Assembly (NCBI GenBank): GCA_003508835.1 | Contig: PUFA01000068.1 | Span: 4,154,001-4,218,000, forward strand | Length of the DNA: 64,000 nt | DNA from: Eonycteris spelaea | Taxonomy: Eukaryota > Chordata > Mammalia > Chiroptera > Pteropodidae | Direction: 5' to 3' | Shown: piece by piece, positions 44,103-56,199 of the stretch | How positions within the stretch are numbered: position 1 is the first letter of the stretch | Layout: each line of letters begins with the position of its first letter | The notes under the pieces: generated by a model | Databases searched by the model: none | Seen by the model: only the letters and a program-made list of their open reading frames with translations | Told to the model about the DNA's origin: nothing | Position numbers and translations under genes: made by a program

Positions 44103-44394
44103 ATCTAGCTCATTCCCTCTATGCACAAAGGAGGGGAAAATAGGAATGGAGAAAGGACTTGCCCATTGTTACATGAACAGGAATCATTCCTTCATTTTTT
44201 AAAAATTATTTAGGTCACCTAAGGAGTGGGGATGTATGTAAAAAAGCTAAATATAGAATTATGATTATCCTAGGTACTGTAGGCTAACTCTTCTACTACC
44301 AAGTTAGAAAATTATAATAGTCTGCCATCAGTTTTTATATATTTTAAATGAAAATTCATATTTTGAAGGGAAATTAATGTTACATCAGGGAACA

Positions 44395-44615
44395 GGAACA
44401 AAAATAGTTACTGTTATATACCTCCTTTGTATGTACTAGGCTCTATATATGATATTACTTTTAATTCTCATAACAACTCTAACATATGGGTGGAACTATC
44501 TCTATTTCAACATCCCAGAAAGGCTAAGCAGCTAATCCAAGTGAACACAACTAGGAAGTGATGGAACTGAGATTCAAGGCCAGGACTGCTTCCCTACAGA
44601 GTCCTTATTTTTCCC
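44395..44615 (-). repeat. MIR SINE (antisense)
   Basis: 'ctttgtatgtactaggctct', 'attctcataacaactctaac', 'aaaggctaagcagctaatcc' and CTAGGAAGTGATGGAACTG in reversed MIR order. Confidence 0.78.
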
Positions 44616-45439
44616 TCATATCATTGTATAAACATAGTCAATGTTTGAGTGTATCATGTTCTTGAAAGAAAACAGTTTCCTTAATATTTATCATTTACCA
44701 TTCACATAACATTCTGTATTTGTAAGAGACTTTGCAACCATTTATTACTTTATTCACCTATGTTGTTATAACAAAGCCTTCTACAGAGACTAGGAAACAA
44801 GGGTGTAAAAAGGGATTCTTTAATTATAATTATTATAAGTTAGTTAAAAATACATTTTCCACTTTGAAAACTTATGATGGTTTACATTTATCTAATGATT
44901 GTGGAGTCTTACATATCCCCTGCTTTACTCAATAGTTCATCTTAGCTTTGTATACCTTGTCCACCACATATATTTCTTAATTATTATTAAAATCTTGTGG
45001 TAATAACATATGCTCATGTAATGAACTAGTAATTCTATTTAAATAATGTTTACATATCTAATCAAGAAATTATTATTTTATTCCTAATTATGGTAATGAT
45101 GGGAACAATACATTTATACTCTGATATTTGGCTCATTTACTAAAAGTGTCCTTGTGTTTTCACCCTATCAAATATCAAAAATAGTCAGGTTTTCTTTTTG
45201 TTTTTAGATATTTTTCACAATGATATCTGTTTACCTACCTGGGGAGCCTGGGTAGAAAATATATGCTGAAGTTCTCAATAGCTATGAGACGAAATGACCA
45301 GAACCATAGGCCTAGCCCATAAATTGGTATGAGTGGTCCATAAATATTAGCCTATTAATAAGGAAAGAAAGGTGGCAGATATGTCATAAAGATTTTTAAG
45401 ATATGAAAATTAATTTTTTCTAACAATCATAAGCAAGCA
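44616..45439. other. unique AT-rich sequence, nothing recognised
   Basis: No landmarks. Confidence 0.45.
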
Positions 45440-45525
45440 AACATTTATCCATACATTCAACCCATGTCGTCCTTCAGCAAACACTTATTGAGTATCTTCT
45501 GTGATCCAGGTGTTCAATGTGTTGA
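45440..45525 (-). repeat. L2 tail (antisense)
   Basis: 'cagcaaacacttattgagta' and 'tcttctgtgatccaggtgtt' is a reversed L2 terminus. Confidence 0.55.
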
Positions 45526-46279
45526 GTCAATAAGCTTTTTCTGATGAAAACTGAATTTGTGATTAACTATGTCTTCTAGACTTAAACTATTCACTCTGAC
45601 ATCTGTGGCTCTTCCAGTCTTTTCAGAACTATAGTTTTTGAGTTTATGTTGTTTTAAATCTAGCTTGCTTGTTGTTATGGCCTTGAATATGATATCAAGA
45701 CACATGTCAAAGTTTCAGAGATTTGGGATTTAGTTCAATTATCATTTTCTCATAATGTCCCATGATTTACCTAAGACACTTTATTTTGTTGATTTTTATA
45801 ACCAGGATCCTAATGAACAAATTTCTTAAAATAAGTTCCCTATAAAACATATCTTGTATATGTTTGTGAAATTTTTCTAAATTTCAAGAGGTTCCCCCAA
45901 ATTTATAAATGTAGTTGCTCTTTATTGTTTAGTAGGATTACTTACTTAAACATTTCAAGGTTTTCTTTATCATACCAGATTATTATTATATATAAATAAA
46001 GCAAACAACTACTTCAAAATATGCAGTTGTATACAGAATATAGACTCAACATCTCAAAGGATTCTGTCCTCGCTGCCTTTTCCTACCCATTCTTCTTGCT
46101 GCGGAACAACAATATTTGTATAATGCTTTAGGATTTATAAAGATCTTCTACATCCACTGACTCAAAATATTTTTTGCTGGTAAATGCAATAATTATCCTT
46201 ATTTATTTACACCACTCATTTCTTTGTTCCCCCATTTAATAACACTTACTAAAAGAATAGTCTATTCTCAAGGTTCTCC
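45526..46279. other. unique AT-rich sequence, nothing recognised
   Basis: No landmarks. A 63-codon minus frame is not convincing. Confidence 0.4.
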
Positions 46280-46779
46280 ATTTTCTCACCTTTCATTCTT
46301 TCCTCAACCTATTTTGGTCTTATCTCCCCATCACTCCACTGATGCTGCTTTGGTCAGTAACTCATGATGCCTGACTTGCAAAATGCATTGGCCAATTCTT
46401 AATCTTTACTTTTCTTCATTTCTCAGCAATGTAGTACAAAGTTGATCACTTATTCTTTCTTAAAAATATTTTCTTCCCCTGGATCTAATACAATGAAATC
46501 TGATTTACTGCCTACATTTCTGGGCCCTCTTTCTAAATCTCTTTTATTAATTCTTCCTGATCTTCTGATCTTTAATTATTGCTCTTGATCAGAGCTTTGT
46601 CTTGAGACCTCTTCTCTAGTGATGCTCATTCACACCATCAAACCAGTTCTATGACTAAATAAGTTACATGTGCTTATGAGTCCAAAAATTTTACATCTAA
46701 TTTCTACCTCTCCTCTGACCTCCATATATATGTACTTAACTGCATATTTAAGATCTTAGCTTGGATGTTTAATAGTGAC

Positions 46780-46839
46780 TTCAAACTACATAAAAACCAA
46801 TCTCCTCTCTTCCAAACTACATAAAAATCAATCTTCTAC
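46780..46839. repeat. about 30-bp imperfect tandem duplication
   Basis: 'ttcaaactacataaaaacca' plus 'atctcctctc' is followed directly by 'ttccaaactacataaaaatc' plus 'aatcttctac', inside the L2. Confidence 0.85.
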
Positions 46840-47401
46840 CTTCCCAGAAAGACCCCCCCCCAAATAGGATTAGTGTTTGACTCCTTGTTTTCCTCAGAAC
46901 CTACATCTAACCTACCAGCAAATTCTATAGGCACTAGATTCAAAGAATACCAAATCCAGCTGTTTCTCACCATTGCTACCATGTCTATGCGTGACTGATC
47001 ATGCAGACCACTATTATCTTTCACCTAAATTATGCAAGTTACTTTCTATATGTTCTCCCAGCTTCCATTTCTTATATAGTCAGATCTCTCCCTGCTACCC
47101 TTCCCAGTAATCAGAATGATCTCTTTGAAAGGGGAAATTAGCTTCAATAGCTTTCCCTCACACTCAGAATAAGCTTTGCTCTCTATTCTTGCTTTAGCCA
47201 CACTGGCCTTCGTGCTGTTTTTTAAATAAGCCAAGTTCATTTTTGCTTAAGAATGTTTGTGAGTACTGTTGACCCATAACTTGTTCTCTCATTTTTTCAG
47301 GTCACGGCTCAAATGTTCCTTCCTCAGAAAGGCCTTCTTTGGATATCTTATCTCAGATAGCCCACACACATCCTGTGCAATCTCTCCTTACACTGCTTTG
47401 G

Positions 47402-47455
47402 TTTTATTTTATTTTATTTTATTTTATTTTATTTTATTTTATTTTCACAGAACTA
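47402..47455. repeat. (ATTTT)n pentanucleotide microsatellite
   Basis: About ten TTTTA units inserted in the 3' region of the L2. Confidence 0.95.
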
Positions 47456-47640
47456 TTGATTTCTGATATTTTATGTAAATACTTTATAGTTTGTCTTTTT
47501 CTTTCATCAGAATATAAGCTATCTAAAAGCAGGGACTTTGTCCTGTTTATCACTGTATACCCAGTACTAAGAATAGTGCCTGGCAAATAGTAGCTACTAA
47601 ATAAATATGTTTGAAGGAATGATGGAAAGTGAAGTAAGGA

Positions 47641-48464
47641 GATTAAGTGATCCAGGTTAGAGAACAAGGCAAGGAATAGGGAAGGACAGCCTTTCTGCTA
47701 TAACTGGCCATTGAAAATTTGAGTATTTAAATATTTCTCTAGTATCGGCCATCCCGTACCTGCCAGTGGTTTCGCCAAGATATTGCCTTTACCCTTTGGG
47801 AGGAGAATAGACTGTGAAACAGTCCAAAATTTAGTAAAACAAAGTGGGTGAGACCTTCTACATCTCCACTCCTGTGAGCCTACCACTCACATCAAAGAAA
47901 GAAGAACCAATTGATTTAATTTTCTTCTCTGCAAAATCATGTATTTTTAAATTACTGGCATGCTCACCTCTTTAGTAAGTGTTGTCCAACACAATGTCAC
48001 TATACTTTCCTCCATGGCAATCAATTGCAGTTCATTTCTAATGATCAAGTACTTATTTTATGTACTTAAAAAATGAAGTCCATTAAAAAATATCAGTAAA
48101 ATAAAGTTTGTTTTACTTTTCTGTGTGCTTTCTTAAGCTCCAGTGCTTAAGGAATTGCATGTAACTACAGCTTTTTTTTTTTCCCTGTGCTTTAGCAAGG
48201 AATATTGTAGTGCCCAGAAAATTGCATCACCATGTAAATGCCATGCCTACCTCCATGCATGCCATAGCACAGAGAAAGAAGAAGAACCACTGTTCTACAC
48301 TGTTTTCAGTTTGTATGAGGGTTTCTCCAGGATATAATTGCCTGGGCAGGTTTTTTTCCCCTTCTTTTAAAAACAGAGTACCTGTTCCAAACCCAGCGCT
48401 TACACTCTATAAATTCTCGTAAATTATATTGATGGTTTTTACAATAATAACAAGCACTGTCGCC
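47641..48464. other. unique sequence, nothing recognised
   Basis: A T-run and 'ttccctgtgctttagcaagg' at 48169-48200 resemble a splice acceptor, but no exon can be argued. Confidence 0.4.
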
Positions 48465-48640
48465 TTTTAGCTGCTTAAGATCTTAGGCAAATTATAAAAG
48501 CTTTCTGAACCCAGTTTCTTCCAACACAAAAATGGAGATAATGATATTTGTACCTCACAGTTGTTCTTTCAAGGGTCAAGTGAGATAATGTACATAGTGA
48601 TGGTTAGAGCAGTACCTGACTCAGGAGCTTAGTGTTAGTA
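48465..48640 (+). repeat. MIR SINE (sense)
   Basis: 'aagatcttaggcaaattata', 'ctgaacccagtttcttccaa', AAAATGGAGATAATGATA, 'cctcacagttgttctttcaa' and 'gagcagtacctgactcagg' follow MIR. Confidence 0.78.
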
Positions 48641-49569
48641 CTGCCCCACCTTGCGGTGCCTTTGATCCATCCTTCCTGACTTCTAACTTTCCCTCCAGAA
48701 TGTGGTTGTGAAGTAAGAGCTGAACATGGATTTGCTATCAAATCCTTCCTCTAAAAGTGAAGATAATTCAGCTACCTAATGGTCTTGTTTTTTTTCCTAA
48801 TTATCTGTTCCATCCTTTTTCTCAAGTACTTTTTCAACCATCAGTTAAATATATGGCCAGTAACAGGGAAATTCTTGGTTTAATTGGATACCACAATGCC
48901 TGGTTTAAATTTTATAAGCATTGTATTCCTCAATTATCCAAACCAGAAACCACTGAGATGTGTTAATTAGGTAATAAGAACAAATTGGGTTACATTAGGG
49001 ATCTTTTAAAAACCATTTTACATTCAATCAGGTGGTAAGGACATAAAGTACATATATCATTTTAGTATCCAGTCCAGTTGTTTTTGAAATCTTTGGCTTT
49101 CTCTGGTTTGTCATTTGACTTTGAATCTTTATAAAGTTATTTAAAAGTATTCCATGCTCTTAGAAAACATCCAATTAGTGGGATAGAAGTAGGAAATGAT
49201 GATGATTATGATAGCAGGCTTCAGAGATCGACAGTCTCTGGTCACAGAGTTAATTCTGCCAAAAGCATACTAGAGTCATTTGGCATGTAGTTGTTTTTTA
49301 AGGATTTTTTTTAAAAAACCTTTATTTAGGTATAACATATCTGATATTTAGTTTTTGAGCAAAGATTTAAACAAAGTTTTGAACAAAGAGTTTTCTCTCT
49401 AAACTCAGCAACAGAAAAGTTTGTATACTGGCCTATGCCAGACCTGATCCCAAATCTTACAATATGATGTGATGAGTCTTGCATCAGAACACTTGACTTC
49501 AAACCTTGATTTTTCATCTTCTTGGCCATGTTCTTAGAAAAATCAATTTAATTAAATAAATCCTCATTT
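48641..49569. other. unique sequence, nothing recognised
   Basis: No landmarks. Confidence 0.4.
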
Positions 49570-49720
49570 AAGAATTTATTCAACAGATATTTGCTGAAAA
49601 CTTACTATATGCTAGACACTCTTCTGGACATTTTGGGTATAGCAGTGAGCAGAACAGACAATAATCTCTGCTCTTGTAAAAGTTCTAGTTACATTGATTG
49701 AATGCTGGGACCTGTCTGGT
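49570..49720 (-). repeat. L2 3' end (antisense)
   Basis: 'tttattcaacagatatttgc', 'ttactatatgctagacactc', 'agtgagcagaacagacaata' and 'tctctgctcttgtaaaagtt' give the reversed L2 terminus. Confidence 0.75.
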
Positions 49721-49799
49721 GGAGTTCTAAACACGTAGTAGAAATAAAGAGCAGGAGGAAGGAAAACACACTGAGATTAACATCCTACCCAGGAGGAGC

Positions 49800-49925
49800 T
49801 CACTCTTAAGCCTTAATTTCCTTATTTTTAAGAGTAGGAATTATACAAACACTTACATCCTATGGTTGCTATGAGAGTTCTGGATGTCAGTGATGATCAG
49901 GTCTAGTGCTCAATTCAAGGAAGAA
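49800..49925 (+). repeat. probable MIR fragment (sense)
   Basis: 'cttaatttccttatttttaa', 'gagtaggaattatacaaac' and 'atggttgctatgagagttct' follow the MIR core. Confidence 0.5.
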
Positions 49926-51399
49926 GTATGAAAGCTGCGTTTTCGCTATAACTGTGTAGAAACTTTTTTGTTTGTTTTATTTTGTTTTGTTTTTGAGATG
50001 GAGAAGACTTTCTAAGTGAATGCAGCAGCATGAATGTGCAAAAAGCAGGAGCCAGGGAAGAGCAGGGCTTGCTCAAAGAACAATAAAAAAATTCTAGTCA
50101 ACAGAGAAATGTGTATGTGTAAAAAAGTAACAGTTTCAAAAGCTTGAAAGATTATTTCAAGTACTGCTTTACCAACTTTCTTTCAAGCAAATGGAAATTC
50201 TACTATAAATTTTCCTAGAATAAAATCTTTGACTTCTAGTAGCCTTCTTAGAGGTCAACTATTTTGAGGAGAGAATATTGAACTAACAAAGGACCCAGCA
50301 ACCTATTATACAAAGATGACTTAAAGTCTTTACAAGCCTTTGCTTTTGAACTGTAAACCAAGAATAATATTGACCTCATTGCTCAGAAATAAGGAATTGC
50401 TATTTATTTATGCTTCAGATCACTTTTGGAAGGGTCACAAATAAATTAATAAATAATGAATATGTGGCATATTAATTTTTATATTTCTTAATAACACTGT
50501 AGGGACTCAATAAAAATTTATTCAACAGACATATCTACAAATGCTTGTGCATCTCAGGAGAAAGGATACAAAGTGTACAGAATTTTGTAATGCGGTGCAA
50601 ATGAAAATGTTATTTATTACCTCACTGTTCCCAACTTCACAATATAGTTGTTGGTATGTGTACTTTTTTGAACACACACATGTTCAAAAACATGTTCAAA
50701 AGACTACCAGCTGCCTGAGAGTACTGGCCAAATCTTCCTCATCTTGGGTTTGTTGATGCCCATCATTCAGAAGGGCTCAGTGAATGCCGTTTGGGTTGTT
50801 GGGGGCCACAGCAGAAGTTGATGAGCAATCTAATTGAAGGACCTTCTAAAAGCACCTAGTCTCTAAACAAAAGAGCAGGTTTTCTCACACATGATTTCCT
50901 GTCCTGGCCTACAAATGGGAGAGCCCTGCAGCTGCACAGCCTGGGAGCAGATGTTGCCCTGTCAGGTGTCTTTGATTCTACTTGAAAAACCACAGGAAGC
51001 TGGTTGCAGACAAATCGTCAGCACTGTAGGAACCCGGGAATGGCAGCCTGCATTGTGTGCTCACAGAGGAGACGTGGCACTTGGCCACACAGAGGGGAAA
51101 GTGACTAGGGCAGGTCTACAAGTGCAAATCAGTGGGACCCAGCTGTTGTCTATTTCTACTCTGGTACAGAACTCCTTCCCCTCTGCTTTGTAGTAGAGTC
51201 GATTATTGAGATATTTGTGTCTCTTTTTTAACTAAAAAACCTTTTGTTGACAAGGAACACATTCTAATCATGATGCTCAGCACCTAAATTAGTACAAATA
51301 AGAAATATGTGCTATAGGATATTTTAAAATTTCAATTATTTGAGCCATACTGATACTAGGGATGAGGAAGGAGAAAGGCCACCAGTGAGATCTGAACTA
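49926..51399. other. unique sequence; GC-richer part 50770-51200
   Basis: A T-rich (TTTTG) patch sits at 49963-49995. 50770-51200 is GC-richer, with a 100-codon + frame (50891-51193) lacking any motif I recognise. No repeat landmark. Confidence 0.4.
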
Positions 51400-51615
51400 A
51401 TATTTGTTGGATACCTTAGTGCAAAGAAGATTATTTTCATATTATGCATTTTATTTTATTTTTATAGCAATTCTATATGTAGCTAATATCATTTTCATTT
51501 TATTATGAGGAGGTTTGGAATGTGTAAAGGAGTTACACAAGATCCCATATCTAGTATATTGCAAATTGGAATTCAAATCGATGTTTTTCTGACAGCAAGT
51601 CTGCTATTTCTTCTG
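51400..51615 (-). repeat. MIR SINE (antisense)
   Basis: 'atttgttggataccttagtg', 'atagcaattctatatgtagc', 'aaggagttacacaagatccc' and 'aaattggaattcaaatcga' follow the reversed MIR order. Confidence 0.6.
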
Positions 51616-51879
51616 CTTCAAAATCATTAGATTTGTTTCCTTGGGTATAATAGCTGAAATTTAGCTCTGTCATGCTAAATGCATTTTTACTGTAACTTCA
51701 AACACATTGTGAGAGTATGGATGAGTTATTATATGATTTAAAAATTTTACCAGTATTTCTAATCATTGGCATTGTTTTCTAATAAGAAAGAGAATTACAT
51801 TTCCATTATAGCTTTCAGGAATACTTTTAGTTGTATATCCAGAATCCATTTGCCCCCTCCCTTCTTCCTCACAGAATCT
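51616..51879. other. unique sequence
   Basis: Nothing recognised. Confidence 0.4.
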
Positions 51880-52310
51880 GTTGCTAAATTATTTATTTGT
51901 TCACCACAAAACCCATGTACCTCAAGAGAAGCATGACTTACTCGAGTTCTAAGGGTTGGCCAGACTGGTCTGTCAATCCTATCTCAGTGGAATTTATCTG
52001 AGATTAATCCTTTGCTAGTGTTTGGTCCTAGATTGGGATTGTGATCTACTTGGAATCTATAAAATGCAAGGGGGGTGGTTTCTGTGAGATTTCTGGAAAA
52101 GGTTATTCTTGATTTTCTGAGAGAACTGGATGCCAGCCTCCTTTCTTCTGCACACTGCAGTTCTTGGAGGTGAATTCAGAATGGCTACAGCCATCTTGCT
52201 ACCTTCCTGAGGATACCACATCTCCACATAGAAGAAGGCCAGGCCAAGAGATTGGCGAGGAAGTGGACCTGAACTCGTTGGATTAAGTCATTCTTAATGC
52301 TATGGCCAAA
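51880..52310 (+). repeat. possible old LTR or LINE-derived repeat
   Basis: 'gggttggccagactggtctg', 'tttctgtgagatttctggaa' and 'ggctacagccatcttgctac' resemble a widespread mammalian repeat with the words 'ctgcagccatcttg' and 'cttctgggaaag'. The family was not determined. Confidence 0.35.
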
Positions 52311-52489
52311 AATGTTCCAATACTTTAAGCACATTTGAGTTGGATTTTCTGCAACTTTCATTCAAAAGATAAAAATACCCTGCATCCTCAGACAAAGAAA
52401 TAAGTAATTGATCACTTATGCTAGATCACATCATCTTTTTAAATTTAAGATTAAAAACATGTTGGAATCTGCCTTCTCTCTCAGATCCT

Positions 52490-52625
52490 TTTCATTAGTC
52501 TAATTTTATAGGTGTAGAAACTGAGTCTCAGAGTTAAGTGACTTTCCCAAGGCTACAGTGCTACTAAATAACTTGAACTTTGGGTTTCTAACTCCCTAAT
52601 TAAAATCTAGTGCTTTTTATGTAGT
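52490..52625 (-). repeat. MIR fragment (antisense)
   Basis: 'aattttataggtgtagaaac', 'tgagtctcagagttaagtga' and 'ctttcccaaggctacagtgc' match the MIR core in reverse. Confidence 0.7.
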
Positions 52626-52789
52626 CTAGACCAAGCTAAAACAAAGACCAAAGGGTAGAGTTAAGTTCATTGTTGATTTCTGATGTAAAACAAGAGAGTA
52701 TCTTAATTGTTAATGCTTATTTAATAGTAAAAACTTACTTTGATGCATCAGTTTCTGGAATCCAATAAATAAAAAGAATGGCTATATCT

Positions 52790-52936
52790 GTTCTTTTTTC
52801 TTCTCTCATATTTTCTCTTTTTCCTCTTCCTTTCTTTTTTATATTGTCCTATACTCTTGCTTCCCTTTCCTCTCCCTTCCTCTCCTCTTCTCTCCCATCT
52901 TCTCCTCCTTTTCCCTTCCCTTTCCTTTCCTTACAG
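52790..52936. repeat. polypyrimidine-rich tract
   Basis: About 145 bases of mostly C and T on the + strand with CTTTCC/CTCTTC units, ending in 'ttccttacag'. Low complexity. Confidence 0.85.
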
Positions 52937-53145
52937 AATGATCTTCATCCTTGGGTTTGGCTGAGCAGTCCTACTCTGAGTTCCCAGTGACTCTTCACCC
53001 ACAACTATTAAGCCACGAAACATAAAATTATCTGCTTCCCTATCAACCACAATCTAAGCTACCTTAGAGCAGAAACAGTTATCTCATTTATCTTCATATA
53101 CCATACTTCTGACATGCAGTAAACAGTCATTTCATATTTAGAGAC
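52937..53145 (+). repeat. possible L2 3' end (sense)
   Basis: 'accttagagcagaaacagtt' and 'atgcagtaaacagtcatttc' resemble the L2 end. Confidence 0.45.
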
Positions 53146-54594
53146 CTAAACTATGCCTCCAAAATTGACCTGGAATTTTTAAAGAACCAATCATTCTGGA
53201 TTGCTAAGTTTTGTGGATATCTAGGGGTTAGATATTTTAAACATATAAACTTTCCCATTTATCTTTAAATGGTAATCTTTAATAAATTCAGTACTTTATT
53301 TCCTGTTTTCTTAAAGCTTAGAGGATATAGTTTAACATTTCAATGGTGTCTTTTAATGGTGTCTTTAGAAATTATTCATGTGTTGAAAAACATTTGACCT
53401 TATGATAGCTGATCCACACTGTTAAATGTTTTAATTCATATAGTTACTGTCCATATATTTTCTCACCCTCTGTTGTTCTCTTTATACTTACTTATAAAGG
53501 ATCTCTCCTATTTTTATTTTTTAAAATCTAACTGGACTTGAAATTCTAATAGGGACCTTATAGAACTGAATGTTAAGTAGTAGTACGTTACTTAATGATT
53601 TTGAGTAAGGGGCTGAAGAGCACTTCATTTTCATACATTCTAGAGTAACAAACTCTAATATTTGAAATTTGTGGATATGTCTATTTGAATTCTCATAGAT
53701 TTTTTTTTCTTTATCGTTAGTTTTCAGTGTTTGGAGTAAGTAATCTTTCTAGAGACTTGATTTCTCAAAAGATGAGAGTGCTGTTCTATGGAGGTGATTT
53801 GTTTGGGGTGTTTATTTTTCTTTTAACTTCAGGAATTAGAGAGCTGAAACTTTTGTGGTTAAAAGAAATGTTATGTTTAGTGGCTTATTTCCTGAAAATG
53901 CAGGTGGGTTTTCCATTTTTCTCCCTCAGACTTATCGATTCATCTTTCTTCTGCATTTGTTTTCCATTTGTATCTGGCTGTGAGAAAAAGATTTTTGAGA
54001 AACTTTAAATTGAAAAGAAGAATGTGCAAACATTAGCTCAGGTGGAAACTTGACTTTGCTCCTGCCTTCTTCATTTTAGCTTAGTGTTTTGACTTTTAAA
54101 TAGATTTAAATATGTTTAGCATTTTTATAGAAAAGTGTTACCTATTCCTTTTGACGATACAGAACTGTAAATTCTGTAATTAGTTCAGTCAGAACTGAAG
54201 AGCTCTTCCTGAAAAGCCGTATTCACACAGGAGGAGTTTGCATGAAATGTTTTTCAGTTAAATTTTCAGAATTTGTTTCATGTTGAAATTTGCCACAGCA
54301 TAGAACACAAGAAAGAGCATTCAAAAGGTGTCACGTGGTCTACATTTTCCAGCCCCAGCTGCACTTCAAATGTATTGTGCAAGACTTAAAATATTTGCCC
54401 AATCTTAGCTATTTGTATGTGTAAAAATTATATATTGTTTGATATACAGAGAATGTGATTCAATTCATTTGATCACAAATCAGTATTTTTAGTAGCTCAT
54501 TGAGGATCCCTGGATTATATCTTTGTTTTTGTTCAGGGTTCTTATACATTGATAAAGAGATGAAATCTAAACACTTTTGCCTGGTTAAAATCTA
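53146..54594. other. unique sequence, nothing recognised
   Basis: It includes a 13-bp direct duplication AATGGTGTCTTTT/A at about 53343-53368. 54160-54330 is a higher-complexity stretch. A 93-codon + frame at 53727 has no domain. Confidence 0.45.
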
Positions 54595-55035
54595 CATAAC
54601 TAACTTGTCTTATTATTCTCACCAAGAACTGATGATCTATCCACATGAAACTTTTCCCTATTCCTTGAGCATACTAGACTTTCAAGGCACATGCTGTTTC
54701 CTCTACATGGAGCCCATCCTTATTTATCCACATGGCAAATTCTTCTCCTTCTCAAGATCTCAATTTAAGTTGATCTTGCTAAAAGTCTTCCTTGTCTTTC
54801 CCCAGACCAATTAATTACCATTCTATTCATTTTCCCATAGCATCCATACATTAACTATCAACTCCTCTTCTCACTTTGTCATATAGATTGCTTACTTATG
54901 TGATATTTGTCTTCTCCAGTGTCTGAGTTCTTTACAGGAAGAGAATGTGTTTTATTCATCTTTATATCCTTAGCTTCCAGCCTGATATCTGAAATGTAAT
55001 AGAACTCAACAAATATTAAATGGGTGGATGGATTC
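54595..55035 (+). repeat. L2 LINE 3' portion (sense)
   Basis: 'acatgctgtttcctctacat', 'gctaaaagtcttccttgtct', 'tctccagtgtctgagttctt', 'tctttatatccttagcttcc' and 'gaactcaacaaatattaaat' follow L2 to its tail. Confidence 0.75.
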
Positions 55036-55639
55036 AAAGCTAAATCAGAATTGAAATTAATAGAAGCAATTTATTCTAAAAAAAAAATTTAGATTGTTCT
55101 GAAGATGGTGGACAGACTAAATGATTTAAAGATTCCTCATAGATATCAATCAATATAGCACCTCCTGGTTTTAAGCATGTTTAAGAGTTGTTACCATGTT
55201 GATGGGTGAATTTCTTTCTATAAAAGTTTCGGAGAATAAGATAAAGTACTCATTGCTAGAAATATTTTCATATAATTCCTATTAAGAATGAACTCCAGGG
55301 CTGCCTGAAATATTTGCAGATTAACAGTAATACTCTGATGTTCAGAAACATTAAAACTTTATCTGCAATGGTCATATGAATGTTGACCCCTGATGGTCAA
55401 CCTATTATTTGATATTCACTTAGACTCTTTAAAATAATGTATTACCATTATAATTACATTTTTTCCTTCAAAGATATCATTTGGGGAATATGACTTTAAG
55501 TACTGTATAGAAACATTTTATGTAAGAGAAACCAATGTGTCTTCTTTATGCATTTTAGCTTACCTCACATATATTTTATCAACAACAACAAAATGCTTCT
55601 TGCTGAAAAAAAAATTTATTGAAAATCGTTTGCACTATA
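55036..55639. other. unique AT-rich sequence
   Basis: Nothing recognised. Confidence 0.4.
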
Positions 55640-55790
55640 TCTATTTACTTATTTATTTAAATGATTGATGGGTGAAACAAGTAATTCCTAAATATCAATT
55701 ATGTACCTAGCATTGAACTAAACACATATTACTGGGAAAGAGACTTAGGTAAACAAGAAATGTAAATAAATACAATAAGCTGAGAGGCAA
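55640..55790 (-). repeat. L2 3' end (antisense)
   Basis: 'tatgtacctagcattgaact', 'gggaaagagacttaggtaaa' and 'caagaaatgtaaataaatac' fit reversed L2. Confidence 0.5.
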
Positions 55791-55880
55791 GATTGTGTAG
55801 TACAGATACAGGCTTTAGAACTTTGAAGATGGCTCTGTACCCCTTTGCATTCAGGTGATTCTGAATAAGCCTTGCATCTT
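55791..55880 (+). repeat. MIR head fragment (sense)
   Basis: 'aagattgtgtagtacagata' and 'caggctttagaactttgaag' match the tRNA-like start of MIR. Confidence 0.5.
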
Positions 55881-56199
55881 TCTAATTATCCTTTTCCACA
55901 TGGAAAAATGGCTTTGTGAGGGTAGAGTACATTTTCTGTTTTTCTCATATACCATTACATATCCAATACCTGTCACAATGCCTACTAACACAGCTTTTTC
56001 TTCAGTGTTACAAAAAGCAAACAAACAAAGTCCAAAGTACCCTTGGAAGGAGGAGGTTGCCTTCTGAGTGGAAAGAATCAGCAAAGGATTCAAAGGGATG
56101 ACATTCAAATTGATTCTTAAAGACTTAATAGAATTTTTCTGCACAATTACTATATAATGGTGCTAGTGATCATGGTAATAGTATAAGAACAATGGTAAT
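55881..56199. other. unclassified sequence, L2-like in part
   Basis: 'gaggaggttgccttctgagt' and 'attcaaattgattcttaaag' at 56047-56120 look like reversed L2. Not firm. Confidence 0.35.

Larger units (their letters stand above)
43750..44180. repeat. ancient SINE-like repeat split by a hAT element
   Basis: 'tagaatgttagcactgaaag' / 'gatttggaaattctctagtt' on the left and 'tctagctcattccctctatg' / 'ggacttgcccattgttacat' on the right read as one old repeat of the 'gagctggaagggacctt' type once 43794-44102 is removed. Confidence 0.5.
46280..47640 (+). mobile_element. L2 LINE, long 3' portion (sense)
   Basis: This is the best L2 copy in the window, running from the late reverse-transcriptase region to the tail. 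Landmarks in order: 'gggccctctttctaaatctc', 'tagcttggatgtttaatagt', 'cctaccagcaaattctatag', 'cccagcttccatttcttata', AGCCACACTGGCCTTCGTGC, CAGAAAGGCCTTCTTTGG, 'atataagctatctaaaagca', AATAGTGCCTGGCAAATAGT and 'gctactaaataaatatg'. Coding capacity is destroyed by stops and frameshifts. A 30-bp duplication and an (ATTTT)n array interrupt it. Confidence 0.88.

Noticed and set aside
47269..47667. Overlapping 65-83 codon frames with Phe/Leu/Tyr repeats
   Set aside because: They lie in the L2 copy and the (ATTTT)n array.
48169..48200. Splice-acceptor-like T tract ending in TTTAG
   Set aside because: Such sites occur by chance in T-rich DNA, and no paired donor or coding frame supports an exon.
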